This document shows positions 47,953 through 56,892 of a DNA stretch of 64,000 nt, piece after piece. Both the position numbers and the translations under genes were made by a program. Numbering within the stretch: the stretch's first letter is position 1; each line of letters opens with the position of its first letter. The notes beneath the pieces were generated by a model. The model saw only the letters and a program-made list of their open reading frames with translations, was not told the origin of the DNA and made no database searches. This stretch comes from Burkholderia ambifaria AMMD. Its GTDB lineage: Bacteria > Pseudomonadota > Gammaproteobacteria > Burkholderiales > Burkholderiaceae. The stretch is taken from NCBI RefSeq assembly GCF_000203915.1, contig NC_008390.1, positions 1,116,001 to 1,180,000 on the forward strand. The letters are read 5' to 3'.

Positions 47953-47983
47953 CATGCGGCGTTCGACGGGCGAACGCCGCATG
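47953..47983. promoter_or_regulatory. Strong 13-bp hairpin/palindrome between divergent genes
   Basis: CATGCGGCGTTCG, loop ACGGG, CGAACGCCGCATG: a perfect 13-bp stem, 40 bases before the peroxiredoxin ATG and 117 bases before the GGDEF-EAL start. It could be a DNA operator, or an RNA stem in the peroxiredoxin leader. Confidence 0.45.
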
Positions 47984-48023
47984 GCCCACATCGAGGCTGA
48001 CTGTATAAGAAATGAGGACACAG

Positions 48024-48575
48024 ATGAAGCGAAAACTATTGGTGGGCGCCGCGGCGGCGCTGCTGCTGGCCGGTCATGCGCTGGTCGCGCAGGCGCAACT
48101 GAAACCGGGCGCAACGGCCCCCGACTTCACGACGCAGGCGTCGCTGGGCGGCAAAACTTACACGTACGCGCTCGCCGATGCGCTGAAGCACGGGCCGGTC
48201 GTGCTGTATTTCTACCCGGCCGCGTTCACGAAGGGTTGCACCATCGAGGCGCATGCGTTCGCGGATGCGGTCGATCGTTACAAAGCTTACGGTGCAACGG
48301 TGATTGGAGTCTCCGCCGACAACATCGACACGCTGACCAAGTTCTCGGTGAGCGAGTGCCGCAGCAAGTTCCCCGTCGCGGCCGATCCGGACGCGAAGAT
48401 CATCCGCGAATATGACGCGAAGCTGCCGGCGCTCGATCGCGCGAACCGTGTGTCCTACGTGATTTCGCCGGAAGGGAAGGTGCTGTACGAGTACACGAGC
48501 CTGTCACCCGACAAGCACGTGGAGAACACGCTCGCCGCGGTCAAGGCGTGGGCCGACGCGCATCCGAAGCAGTAA
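48024..48575 (+). CDS. Exported peroxiredoxin (AhpC/TSA, BCP-like)
   Basis: A 183-residue thiol peroxidase with a signal peptide (cleavage after LVAQAQ, about residue 24), so it is periplasmic. The peroxidatic Cys is in YPAAFTKGCTIEAHAF (about residue 73) and a second Cys in SVSECRSKF (about 109) could resolve the disulfide. It detoxifies peroxides outside the cytosol. ATG 48024 follows GAGGACA; an ATG at 48012 would add four residues. It converges with the SDR gene at a shared hairpin. Confidence 0.92.
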   Translation: MKRKLLVGAAAALLLAGHALVAQAQLKPGATAPDFTTQASLGGKTYTYALADALKHGPVVLYFYPAAFTKGCTIEAHAFADAVDRYKAYGATVIGVSADNIDTLTKFSVSECRSKFPVAADPDAKIIREYDAKLPALDRANRVSYVISPEGKVLYEYTSLSPDKHVENTLAAVKAWADAHPKQ

Positions 48576-48601
48576 GCCGCAGGGGGTGAGCGGGTGGTAA
48601 A

Positions 48602-48622
48602 GCGGCCCGCTGTGCGGGCCGC
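48602..48622. terminator. Hairpin between convergent peroxiredoxin and SDR genes
   Basis: GCGGCCCGC and GCGGGCCGC form a perfect 9-bp stem around TGT, 26 bases behind the peroxiredoxin stop. There is no T-run. Confidence 0.55.
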
Positions 48623-48684
48623 AAGCACGATGGAACGCGCCGCCGGGTGGCGGCGCGGGCGTGCCGGACGTACCGGATGTCCGG

Positions 48685-49314
48685 TTAAGCGCGCAATGCC
48701 TGTTCGATCGGCACGCCGCCGCCGACGAAGCCGATGACCTTGCGCGAAATGCCGAGCTTGATCGCCTCGATCGCGGCCCATGCGACATCCTGGCGCGACA
48801 CCGGCGGCGCTGCGTTGAGCGGCTCCTCGGTCAGCGCGATCTTGCCGACGCCCGGGCTGTCCGACAGCGGGCCGGGGCGCAGGATCACGTAGTCGATGCC
48901 CGACGCGATCACGCGCTCGTCGCCTTCGCGCTTCATCTGCGAGTAGTGGCGCAGCGCGTCGCCGCTGCGCTCCGGCCAGTACGCGGTCAGCGAACTGATC
49001 ACGACCAGCTTCTGCACGTTGTAGGCGAGCGCATGCTCGGCCGCGCGCGCGACCGCGTCGCGGTCGATCTGCTCCTCTTCGGCGGCGCCTTCCGATTCGG
49101 CCGAACCGGCCGCGTAGATCACGTGCGTGATGCCCTGGAATGCGTGCGAGAAATCGCCCGTCAGATCGGCCTCGACGACCTTCGCGCCCGGCAGCGCATA
49201 GCCGTGCCGGCGCACCAGCGCAGTCACCTCGAATTCCGACTGCTTGAGCAGCAGATCCGCGCAGGCCTGGCCCGTGCGGCCGGTCGCGCCAATCAGCAGT
49301 ACCTTCGTCGTCAT
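48685..49314 (-). CDS. NAD(P)-binding SDR-type protein
   Basis: A 209-residue atypical short-chain dehydrogenase relative. The dinucleotide motif is LIGATGRTGQACADLLL at residues about 6-23, and VVISSLTAYWPE with a Tyr-less active site resembles NmrA/BVR-B-like proteins. The substrate is unknown; such proteins act as flavin reductases or redox sensors. ATG 49314 is used because the Rossmann motif should lie close to the N-terminus. An upstream in-frame start (49374) is less likely. Confidence 0.87.
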   Translation of the reverse strand: MTTKVLLIGATGRTGQACADLLLKQSEFEVTALVRRHGYALPGAKVVEADLTGDFSHAFQGITHVIYAAGSAESEGAAEEEQIDRDAVARAAEHALAYNVQKLVVISSLTAYWPERSGDALRHYSQMKREGDERVIASGIDYVILRPGPLSDSPGVGKIALTEEPLNAAPPVSRQDVAWAAIEAIKLGISRKVIGFVGGGVPIEQALRA

Positions 49315-49574
49315 GAAACCGCTCCTTGCACGATGCGTCATCCTCCCAGATAGGGACGGACGACCGATACTCAAGTGTATGTCGATTTGGGCCGGCGGCG
49401 TGCAGGTAATGAGGGACGCACCGCTCGAGGCTTGCCGGCGCGGTCGGCCGAGGCACCGTCGGCGTGCTGTCGTGCGCAGCGATTGCGGAATCGACCCGCT
49501 GACCGGCTATCATGTGCGCGATGCATTTTTCGCCGCGACGCAAGCAACGCGGCGACCAACCGGTTGGAGTACAC

Positions 49575-51098
49575 ATGGCATTACCCCTGGACAACGTCAG
49601 CATGGCCGTGTTCTGCGACTTCGAGAACGTCGCGCTCGGCGTGCGCGACGCGAAGTACGAGAAATTCGACATCCAGCCCGTGCTGGAGCGGCTGCTGCTG
49701 AAGGGCAGCATCGTCGTGAAGAAGGCATATTGCGACTGGGAGCGCTACAAGGGCTTCAAGGCGTCGATGCACGAGGCGAGCTTCGAGCTGATCGAGATTC
49801 CGCACGTGCGCCAGTCGGGCAAGAACTCGGCCGACATCCGGCTCGTCGTGGACGCGCTCGATCTCTGCTACACGAAGTCGCACGTCGACACGTTCGTGAT
49901 CATCAGCGGCGACTCGGATTTTTCGCCGCTCGTGTCGAAGCTGCGCGAGAACGCGAAGAAGGTGATCGGGGTCGGCGTGAAGAAGTCGACGTCGGACCTG
50001 CTGGTCGCGAACTGCGACGAATTCATTTTCTACGACGATCTGGTGCGCGAGCAGCAGCGCGCGCAGGCGAAGCGCGAACAGCAGCACGCCGGTAACGGCG
50101 GCGCGAAGCGGCCGGACGAACCGTCGCGCAAGCCGGAGCTGGAAGCGCGCCGCAGCGAGGCGATCGCGCTCGCGGTCGAGACGTTCGATGCGTTGGCCTC
50201 GGAGCGCGACGACGTCGGCAAGATCTGGGCGTCGGTGCTCAAGAGCGCGATCAAGCGCCGCAAGCCGGACTTCAACGAGTCGTATTACGGCTTCCGCGCG
50301 TTCGGCAACCTGCTGGACGAAGCGCAGGCGCGCGGGCTGCTCGAAGTGGGGCGCGACGACAAGTCGGGCGCGTTCGTGTCGCGGCCGCGCCAGTCGTCCG
50401 TGGCGGAGCAGGCGGCGGCGCGTGATACGGGCGGCGCGCACCATGGTCACGGCGCGCATCACGGTCACGGCGGGCGTCATGCGGAAGCGGCAGCACCGGC
50501 CGAGCGCCAGTCGCGGCGTCGCGGGCAGCGGGCGGAAGCAGCCGTGCAGGAAAGCGTGCACGCCGACGCGCAAGAGGCGGCCGTCGTCGATGTCACGGAT
50601 GAAGTGGCGCTCGTGCCGGCAGCGACGGCCGAAGCGACTGTAGTGACCGAAGCGACTGAAGTGGCCGACACGCACGGTGAAGCGAAGGACGGCCGCAAGC
50701 GCGCGCGCAAGAGCGCGGCGAAGAAGACCGGCGCCAAGAAGGGCGGCGAAGCAAAGGGCGGCGAGGCAAAGGGTGCCGGCCGTCAGGCGGCGGCGAAGCC
50801 GGACGAGGCCGCGCACGGCGGTGCGAAGCATGGTGGCGACAAGCACGCGCAAGGCATGCCTGCCGAAGCGACGCATCGCGACATGGAGCATCGTGAGGAA
50901 CGGCACGTCGCGGCGCCGACGGCTGGCGAGTACGGCGCTCCGGCGGCTGCCGCGCAGCCGGCGCACGAAGCGGCACCGGCTGCCGAATCGACCGGCGAGG
51001 CGGCTGGCGAAACCGTCGCCGCAAAGCCGAAGAAACCGGCCCGCAAGACGGCTCCCCGCGCGCGTCGTCCGCGCAAGACGGCCACCGCGGCCGAGTAA
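49575..51098 (+). CDS. NYN-domain protein with OST-HTH/LOTUS domain and long charged tail
   Basis: A 507-residue protein. The NYN (PIN-like, LabA/DUF88) domain covers residues about 1-165, with acidic residues in VFCDFENVALG, SADIRLVVDAL and ISGDSDFSPLV, the expected metal-dependent RNase site. An OST-HTH/LOTUS domain follows (about 190-275, SAIKRRKPDFNESYYGFRAFGNLLDEA), which typically binds RNA. The last ~230 residues are low complexity: a His-Gly block (HHGHGAHHGHGG), acidic segments, and Lys/Ala/Gly-rich histone H1-like repeats. The function is probably RNA processing or decay, though the target is unknown. TTGGAG lies upstream of ATG 49575. Confidence 0.9.
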   Translation: MALPLDNVSMAVFCDFENVALGVRDAKYEKFDIQPVLERLLLKGSIVVKKAYCDWERYKGFKASMHEASFELIEIPHVRQSGKNSADIRLVVDALDLCYTKSHVDTFVIISGDSDFSPLVSKLRENAKKVIGVGVKKSTSDLLVANCDEFIFYDDLVREQQRAQAKREQQHAGNGGAKRPDEPSRKPELEARRSEAIALAVETFDALASERDDVGKIWASVLKSAIKRRKPDFNESYYGFRAFGNLLDEAQARGLLEVGRDDKSGAFVSRPRQSSVAEQAAARDTGGAHHGHGAHHGHGGRHAEAAAPAERQSRRRGQRAEAAVQESVHADAQEAAVVDVTDEVALVPAATAEATVVTEATEVADTHGEAKDGRKRARKSAAKKTGAKKGGEAKGGEAKGAGRQAAAKPDEAAHGGAKHGGDKHAQGMPAEATHRDMEHREERHVAAPTAGEYGAPAAAAQPAHEAAPAAESTGEAAGETVAAKPKKPARKTAPRARRPRKTATAAE

Positions 51099-51099
51099 C

Positions 51100-51198
51100 G
51101 CCGACCGCGCCGACCGCGCCGACCGCGCCGACCGCGTCAACCGCGTCAACCGCGTCAACCGCGCCAACCGCGCCAACCGCGCCAACCGCGCCAACCGC
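51100..51198 (+). repeat. 9-bp tandem repeat array, 11 units
   Basis: Four units GCCGACCGC, three GTCAACCGC and four GCCAACCGC follow each other without interruption, starting two bases after the stop codon of the NYN-LOTUS gene. In another frame they read Ala-Asp-Arg, Val-Asn-Arg and Ala-Asn-Arg. The copy number is likely to vary between strains. Confidence 0.95.
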
Positions 51199-51274
51199 GC
51201 CGGGGCGGCGTCCTGACCGAGGGCGCCGCCTGTCTTACCCCGTCGGCCGGTACCACGCCGGCCGACGCGTCCCG

Positions 51275-51658
51275 TTATCCGTTCAGCACGTACGGCTGCG
51301 TCATCACTTCGAGGAAGTGACCGTCCGGATCGTCGAAATACACGCCACGCCCGCCGTGATGGCGGTAGATCTCACCGGGCTGCCGCTTCGCCGGATCGGC
51401 CCAGTGCGGCAGTCCGCGCTCGCGAATGCGCGCGTACACGCGATCGAAGCCGGCCTCGTCGGTCAGGAATGCGTAGTGCTGGGACGCGATCTCTCCGTCC
51501 TTTTCATAAAAATCGAGCGACACGCCGTTCTCGAGCGGAACGACCAGCATCGGGCCGAACGGCGTCGCCGCCGGCAACTCCAGAAGCTCGGTGAGAAAGC
51601 GGCTCGACGCGTGCTTGTCGCGGCACCAGACGATCGTATGGTTGAGCTGGACGTTCAT
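51275..51658 (-). CDS. VOC/glyoxalase superfamily protein
   Basis: A 127-residue single-module VOC protein. It begins [24 protein letters not shown] and ends with [19 protein letters not shown], giving the usual His and Glu metal ligands. Family members include glyoxalases, dioxygenases and antibiotic-resistance proteins; no specific role can be read. ATG 51658 fits the domain start. It is divergent from the molybdenum hydroxylase operon. Confidence 0.9.
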   Translation of the reverse strand: MNVQLNHTIVWCRDKHASSRFLTELLELPAATPFGPMLVVPLENGVSLDFYEKDGEIASQHYAFLTDEAGFDRVYARIRERGLPHWADPAKRQPGEIYRHHGGRGVYFDDPDGHFLEVMTQPYVLNG

Positions 51659-51942
51659 GGCGGGCTCCCGGGAACGGGCGCGAGGGTGGGCATGGACACA
51701 CGATAGTCGATCGCCGCCGGCGTGCAAGCCCGACCCCGGGCGAACGCGGCAGCCTCGTTGTCGGCGGCCCCGGCGCCCCGGCGGCCGCGCGTGAATCGTC
51801 GGCTGAAACGATCTGGACGATCGGCTACTTTTTCGGGAGCCAAGGTCATTGGCGCGGCTTTTTGCGCCGCCAAGAATCTCTGTCAAGCATCGCCGCCATC
51901 CGCCGGATGACGCACCGGCGATGCGCGACAGGGAGACAGACG

Positions 51943-52383
51943 ATGCGCTTCACGCTGAACGGCCAGCCGTTCGATTTCGACGGCGATCCCGATACGCCGC
52001 TGCTGTGGGTCATTCGCGACTCGGCCCGCCTCACCGGCACCAAATACGGCTGCGGCATCGGTGCCTGCGGCGCCTGCACCGTCCATCTCGACGGCGAAGC
52101 CGCGCGCTCATGCGTGCTGCCGGCCGCGAGCGTCGCGGGCCGCTCGGTCACGACGATCGAAGGGCTGTCGCACGATCGCTCGCACCCGGTGCAGCGCGCG
52201 TGGATCGAGAAGGACGTGCCGCAGTGCGGCTACTGCCAGTCCGGGATGGTGATGGCCACCGCCGCGCTGCTCGCGCGGCATCGCAAGCCGACCGACGCGC
52301 AGATCGACCAGGCCGTCACGAACCTGTGCCGCTGCGCGACCTATCAACGCATTCGTGAGGCGATCCATGTCGCGGCCGGCTGA
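51943..52383 (+). CDS. (2Fe-2S) subunit of a molybdenum hydroxylase (IorA/CoxS type)
   Basis: This 146-residue electron-transfer subunit carries two [2Fe-2S] clusters. The plant-ferredoxin cluster is in [18 protein letters not shown] with the fourth Cys in RSCVLP, and the second cluster is in [10 protein letters not shown] and NLCRCATYQ. It passes electrons from the molybdopterin subunit encoded next. AGGGAGACAG precedes ATG 51943. It overlaps the large-subunit gene by 17 bases. Confidence 0.94.
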   Translation: MRFTLNGQPFDFDGDPDTPLLWVIRDSARLTGTKYGCGIGACGACTVHLDGEAARSCVLPAASVAGRSVTTIEGLSHDRSHPVQRAWIEKDVPQCGYCQSGMVMATAALLARHRKPTDAQIDQAVTNLCRCATYQRIREAIHVAAG

Positions 52384-54571
52384 CGCGGGGCGGGCGCGGC
52401 ATGCGCCGAACGCGTCCCGGCGCGTGTTCCTGAAAGGCGGCGTCGCGCTGGCGGGTAGCCTGCTGCTGCCGCTCGCGATCGGCGACGTCGTGCATGCGGC
52501 CGGCGACGGCGCGCGCTTTCGCGAGATCAACGACTGGGTGCGCATCGACGCCGATGGCAGGACGATCATCGGCCTGTCGCAGGCGGAAGTCGGGCAGGGC
52601 GTCTACACGGGGCTGCCGCAGGTGCTCGCCGACGAGATGGATGCCGACTGGCGCAGCGTGACGGTCGAGTTCGTCACGGGGCGCGATGCGTACCGGATCG
52701 ACGCCGCGAACGAGGCGCCACAGCAGTTCGTCGGCGCGTCGATGTCGGCGACGATGTTCTACACGCGGCTGCGCATCGCGGGCGCGCAGGCGCGCTCGGC
52801 GTTCCTGCGGGCCGGTGCCGCGCGGCTCGGCGTGCGCGACACGCAGTGCGTGACGCGCGACGGCCGCGTGATCCATGCGCCGAGCGGCCGGTCGCTGTCG
52901 TATGGCGCGCTCGTCGACGCCGCCGCGAAGCTGCCGCCCGATCCGCAGCCGCGCCTGAAGCCGCCGTCCGCGCACACGTTGATCGGGCGTTCGCTGCACA
53001 AGCTCGACGTGCCCGCAAAGGTCGACGGCAGCGCGATCTTCGGTATCGACGTGCAGGTGCCCGACATGCTGGTCGGCGCGCTGACGATGGCGCCGACGCT
53101 GAACGGCCGGCCGACGGCCGTGAAGAACCGCGACGCGCTGCGCGCGATGCCGGGCGTCGTCGACGTCGTGATCGCGAAGGATGCGGTGATCGTCGTCGCG
53201 CCCACCTACTGGCAGGCGAAGAAGGCGTGCGACGCGGCGGACATCGTGTGGGACGCGGGCACGACACCGGCGTTCGACAGCGCGACGATCCTCGCGCAGC
53301 GCAAGGGCGCGCTGCAGGCCGAGCACGCGGTGGTCGCGACGACGATCGGCGAGCCCGCGCGCCGGCTCGCCGAGGCCGGCACGATCGTCGAAGCCGACTA
53401 CCACACGCCGTACATCGTTCACGCGACGATGGAACCCGTCAACGCGACCGTGCACGTGCGGCCGGGCGAGATCGAGGTGTGGGGGCCGATCCAGGGGCAG
53501 GACAAGGTGCGCTGGACGCTGTCGGCGCTGTTCAACGTGCCGGCCGAGCGCGTGATCGTCAACACGACGTTTCTCGGCGGCAGCTTCGGCCGCAAGTACG
53601 TGCCGGATTTCGTCGTGCATGCGGCCGTCGCGTCGAAGGCGGTCGGGCGGCCCGTGAAGGTGATCCGCTCGCGCGAGGACGACATCCGTCACGGCTTCTA
53701 TCGGCCGTGCGCGTCCGCGCGGTTGCGCGCGGCGCTCGGCCACGACGGGCTGCCCGTCGCGCTGCATGCGCGCGTCGCCGGCCACTCGCTGTATGCGGCG
53801 ATCAAGCGCGACCGTTACGAGCAGGCGGGCGGCTGGGACGAGACGATGCTCGACGGCCTGTACGACCTTTGCTACGACGTGCCGAACCTGCTGGTCGATT
53901 CGGTCACGGTGATGCAGCCGATTCCGGTCAGCTTCATGCGCAGCGTCGGCAGCACGTCGACGGTGTTTTTCCTCGAGAGTTTCGTGAACGAGCTCGCGCA
54001 CACCGTACGTGCCGACCCCGTGCGATACCGGCGTGCATTGCTGAAGCACGACCCGCTCGCGCTGCGCGTGCTCGACGCGACGGCCGCGCGCGCGAACTGG
54101 TTCGGCCGCGCGCCGGCCGGCGTGTCGCGCGGCGTCGCGTATTCGCTGTACACGGGGCGCGGCGGCGCGTTCCGCACCTACGTCGCGGCGATCGCCGACG
54201 TGCGGGTGACGGGCGGCCAGGTGAAGCTCGAGCGGATCGTGTGCGGGATCGACTGCGGCCGCGCGATCAATCCGCTGCTGATTCGCGAGATGGTCGAAGG
54301 CGGTGTCGGTTTCGCGCTGACCAATACGTTCAGGAGCGAGATCACGTTCGAGCACGGCGCGGTCGTGCAGCGCAATTTCGCCGACTATCCGCTGCTCGGT
54401 CTGGCCGCGATGCCGACGATCGACGCCGTGGTCGTCGACAGCGATCGTGATCCGCAAGGCTGCGGCGAAGTCGCGCTGCCGCCCGTCGCGCCGGCCATCG
54501 CCGATGCGATCTGGCGCGCGACCGGCGAACGGCCGCGCTCGATGCCGTTCGCCACGCCCCTCGCGACCTGA
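52367..54571 (+). CDS. Molybdopterin-binding subunit of an isoquinoline oxidoreductase-type hydroxylase, Tat-exported
   Basis: A 734-residue xanthine-oxidase family large subunit of the IorB type. It has a twin-arginine signal (SRRVFLKGG at about residue 18) and two Ald_Xan_dh_C2-like halves. Molybdopterin-contact segments include [34 protein letters not shown] and the late [17 protein letters not shown] with the catalytic Glu. IorB enzymes oxidise N-heterocycles or aldehydes in the periplasm. Many related enzymes have a third, cytochrome c subunit; none is encoded here, so the electron acceptor is unclear. The porin gene behind it may supply the substrate. Confidence 0.92.
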   Translation: MSRPADAGRARHAPNASRRVFLKGGVALAGSLLLPLAIGDVVHAAGDGARFREINDWVRIDADGRTIIGLSQAEVGQGVYTGLPQVLADEMDADWRSVTVEFVTGRDAYRIDAANEAPQQFVGASMSATMFYTRLRIAGAQARSAFLRAGAARLGVRDTQCVTRDGRVIHAPSGRSLSYGALVDAAAKLPPDPQPRLKPPSAHTLIGRSLHKLDVPAKVDGSAIFGIDVQVPDMLVGALTMAPTLNGRPTAVKNRDALRAMPGVVDVVIAKDAVIVVAPTYWQAKKACDAADIVWDAGTTPAFDSATILAQRKGALQAEHAVVATTIGEPARRLAEAGTIVEADYHTPYIVHATMEPVNATVHVRPGEIEVWGPIQGQDKVRWTLSALFNVPAERVIVNTTFLGGSFGRKYVPDFVVHAAVASKAVGRPVKVIRSREDDIRHGFYRPCASARLRAALGHDGLPVALHARVAGHSLYAAIKRDRYEQAGGWDETMLDGLYDLCYDVPNLLVDSVTVMQPIPVSFMRSVGSTSTVFFLESFVNELAHTVRADPVRYRRALLKHDPLALRVLDATAARANWFGRAPAGVSRGVAYSLYTGRGGAFRTYVAAIADVRVTGGQVKLERIVCGIDCGRAINPLLIREMVEGGVGFALTNTFRSEITFEHGAVVQRNFADYPLLGLAAMPTIDAVVVDSDRDPQGCGEVALPPVAPAIADAIWRATGERPRSMPFATPLAT

Positions 54572-54661
54572 GCGATCCCAGCGTTCCCCACAAGACCTGC
54601 CGCGCCCGGTGCGTCGCAGGTCGATATCAAGCATAACTACACGACTGGTCTGGAGACTTCC

Positions 54662-55750
54662 ATGAAAACCTTCCGCACGGCCGCGACGGCCGTTTCGTTC
54701 GCGGCCGCCGCCGCGTCGCCGGGCGCGCACGCGCAGAGCAGCGTGACGCTGTACGGCATCGTCGACACGGGAATTCAGTACTACAACAACGCGGCGGGGG
54801 GCGGCGCAGTCGCCGGCATGCCGTCGCTGACCGGTGAAGTGCCGTCGCGCTTCGGGTTGCGCGGCGTCGAGGATCTCGGCGGCGGCTATCGCGCGTTCTT
54901 CGTGCTCGAGAACGGCTTCGCGCCGAACTCGGGGACGCTGAACTACGGCGGGCGCCTGTTCGGCAGGCAGGCGAACGTCGGCATCGAGTCGCCGTACGGC
55001 GCGCTCACGCTGGGGCGGCAGATGAACATGTCGATGCGGGTGCTGCTCAACGCCGACGTGATCGGTCCGTCGATCCATTCGATGGCGAGCTTCGACAGCT
55101 ACCTGCCGAACGCGCGCAGCGACAACGCGCTCGGATATCTCGGCCGCTTCGGCGGCGTGACGCTCGGCGGCACCTACAGCACCGGGCGCGACGACGCGGG
55201 CCCGGCCGGCCCGTCGGCGACCCATTGCGCGGGCAACGTGGCGGGCGACCCGGTCGCCTGTCGCCAGTACACGATGATGGTGGCGTACGACGCGCCGCAG
55301 TTCGGCGCGGCCGCCTCGTATGACGTGATGCACGGCGGCGCGGGCGCGTCGGCGCCGCTGTCGAGCCCCGGCTATACGGACACGCGCACGATCGTCGACG
55401 CGTACGTGAAATTCGGCATCGCGAAACTCGGCGCGGGCTGGATCCGCCGCAACACGGCGGCCGCGGCGCACAGCCAGTCGGACATCTTCTTCGCGGGCGG
55501 CACGGTCCAGGCAACGCCGGCGCTATCATTCGACGCACAGGCGCTGCGCTACCTGCTGCGCGGCCGCTTCGACTCGAACCTGTTCGTCGCGCGGGCGAAC
55601 TACAGCCTGTCGAAGCGTACGATGGTCTATACGTCCGTCGCCTACATGACGAACAGCGCACTCGGCACGTCGGCGGTGGCGGCCGGCGGCACCGTCGGCG
55701 CCGGCCAGAACCAGGTCGGCGTGATGGCGGGCATCCAGCAGCGCTTCTGA
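54662..55750 (+). CDS. Outer-membrane general porin (Burkholderia type)
   Basis: A 362-residue 16-strand trimeric porin of the Gram-negative porin family common in Burkholderia. It has a signal peptide (cleavage after GAHA, residue about 24), the N-terminus QSSVTLYGIVDTGIQYYNNA, RFGLRGVEDLGGGYRAFFVLENGF, and the terminal Phe in GIQQRF required for barrel assembly. It is probably used for uptake of small hydrophilic or aromatic substrates. Its place between the molybdenum hydroxylase genes and an AraC gene suggests a linked catabolic function. Confidence 0.95.
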   Translation: MKTFRTAATAVSFAAAAASPGAHAQSSVTLYGIVDTGIQYYNNAAGGGAVAGMPSLTGEVPSRFGLRGVEDLGGGYRAFFVLENGFAPNSGTLNYGGRLFGRQANVGIESPYGALTLGRQMNMSMRVLLNADVIGPSIHSMASFDSYLPNARSDNALGYLGRFGGVTLGGTYSTGRDDAGPAGPSATHCAGNVAGDPVACRQYTMMVAYDAPQFGAAASYDVMHGGAGASAPLSSPGYTDTRTIVDAYVKFGIAKLGAGWIRRNTAAAAHSQSDIFFAGGTVQATPALSFDAQALRYLLRGRFDSNLFVARANYSLSKRTMVYTSVAYMTNSALGTSAVAAGGTVGAGQNQVGVMAGIQQRF

Positions 55751-55781
55751 GCGGGCGGCGCGCACCACGGAGACTCCGACA

Positions 55782-56744
55782 ATGACGACCGATCTTCTCA
55801 GCGACGTGCTGACCGACCTGCGGGCCGATGCGGTCGTCACCGGGCGCTTCACGCTGAGTGCGCCGTGGGCGATCCGCAAGCCGGCCGTCGCGGGCGCACC
55901 GTTTCGCACCTGTGCCGGCAGCCCGTTCTTCCTGGCGGTTGCGGGAGCCGCGCCCGTACACGTCGAGCCGGGCGACTTCGTGCTGCTGCCGCACGGCGAC
56001 GAACACGTGATGGCATCGTCGCTCGACGAGCCGCCGGTGCTGTTCGATACGCTGATGGCGGACAAGGGCATCCGGCCGCGCTTCGACACGCCGCTCGAAT
56101 TCGTCGCGGGCGGCGGCGGCGCGACGAGCGACCTCTATACCGGGATCGTCATTTATCGCGACATCGTGCGCAGCCCGCTGTTCTCCGTGCTGCCGCCGCT
56201 GATTCACGTCCGCGCGAACGACGCGGCCGTCGCGCCGTGGCTCGCGAGCACGCTGCAGAGCTTCATCGAGGAATCGATGGCGTGCCAGCCCGGCTGGGCC
56301 GTGGCCGCGACGCGTCTGGCCGACGTGCTGTTCGTGCAGCTGTTGCGTGCGCACCTGCAGTCGTCGGCGAATCACACGGGCTGGCTGCGCGGCCTGACCG
56401 ATGCGCAGATCGGCCGCGCGATGGCGCTGATGCACCGCGACCCGCGCCGCGACTGGCAGCTCGCGAGTCTCGCGGCCGAGGCCGGCATGTCGCGCTCGCG
56501 CTTTTGCGCGCGTTTCGCCGAACTGGTCGGCGAGACGCCGATCGGTCACCTGACCGCCTACCGGATGTACCTGGCGAGCGGCGAGCTCGCGCACGGCAAG
56601 CTGCGGCTGATCGAGATCGCCGAGCGGGTCGGCTACACGTCGGAAAAGGCGTTCGCGCGCGCATTCCATCGCTGGTCGGGGATGGCGCCGCGCCGCTATG
56701 CGCGCAACGCGCAGGATCTGTACGACCTCGCACGACATGGATGA
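55782..56744 (+). CDS. AraC-family transcriptional regulator with N-terminal cupin
   Basis: A 320-residue regulator. The N-terminal AraC-binding cupin domain of the cupin_6 type covers about residues 1-190 (PAVAGAPFRTCAGSPFFLAV and EPGDFVLLPHGDEHVM). The C-terminal double helix-turn-helix is at about 215-310 (WQLASLAAEAGMSRSRFCARF and IAERVGYTSEKAFARAFHRWSG). Cupin_6 regulators often control adjacent oxidoreductase genes. It follows the porin gene by 31 bases in the same direction and may regulate the Mo-hydroxylase and porin genes. Confidence 0.93.
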   Translation: MTTDLLSDVLTDLRADAVVTGRFTLSAPWAIRKPAVAGAPFRTCAGSPFFLAVAGAAPVHVEPGDFVLLPHGDEHVMASSLDEPPVLFDTLMADKGIRPRFDTPLEFVAGGGGATSDLYTGIVIYRDIVRSPLFSVLPPLIHVRANDAAVAPWLASTLQSFIEESMACQPGWAVAATRLADVLFVQLLRAHLQSSANHTGWLRGLTDAQIGRAMALMHRDPRRDWQLASLAAEAGMSRSRFCARFAELVGETPIGHLTAYRMYLASGELAHGKLRLIEIAERVGYTSEKAFARAFHRWSGMAPRRYARNAQDLYDLARHG

Positions 56745-56892
56745 CGGCGCGTCGCGCTATCGGGTGCCCGCGCTTGCCCGCGGGCTTGCGATTCCTGCAG
56801 CGGTCGCGCGCGGGCAGCCGTACGCTACCGATACGGAGCGGAGCGGTGCCGCAGGCTCCGTCACTCCGCGTACGGCCGCGTCCCGCTACACG

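Noticed and set aside
51100..51198. CRISPR array
   Set aside because: The units are 9 bp and contiguous with no spacers. It is a simple tandem repeat.
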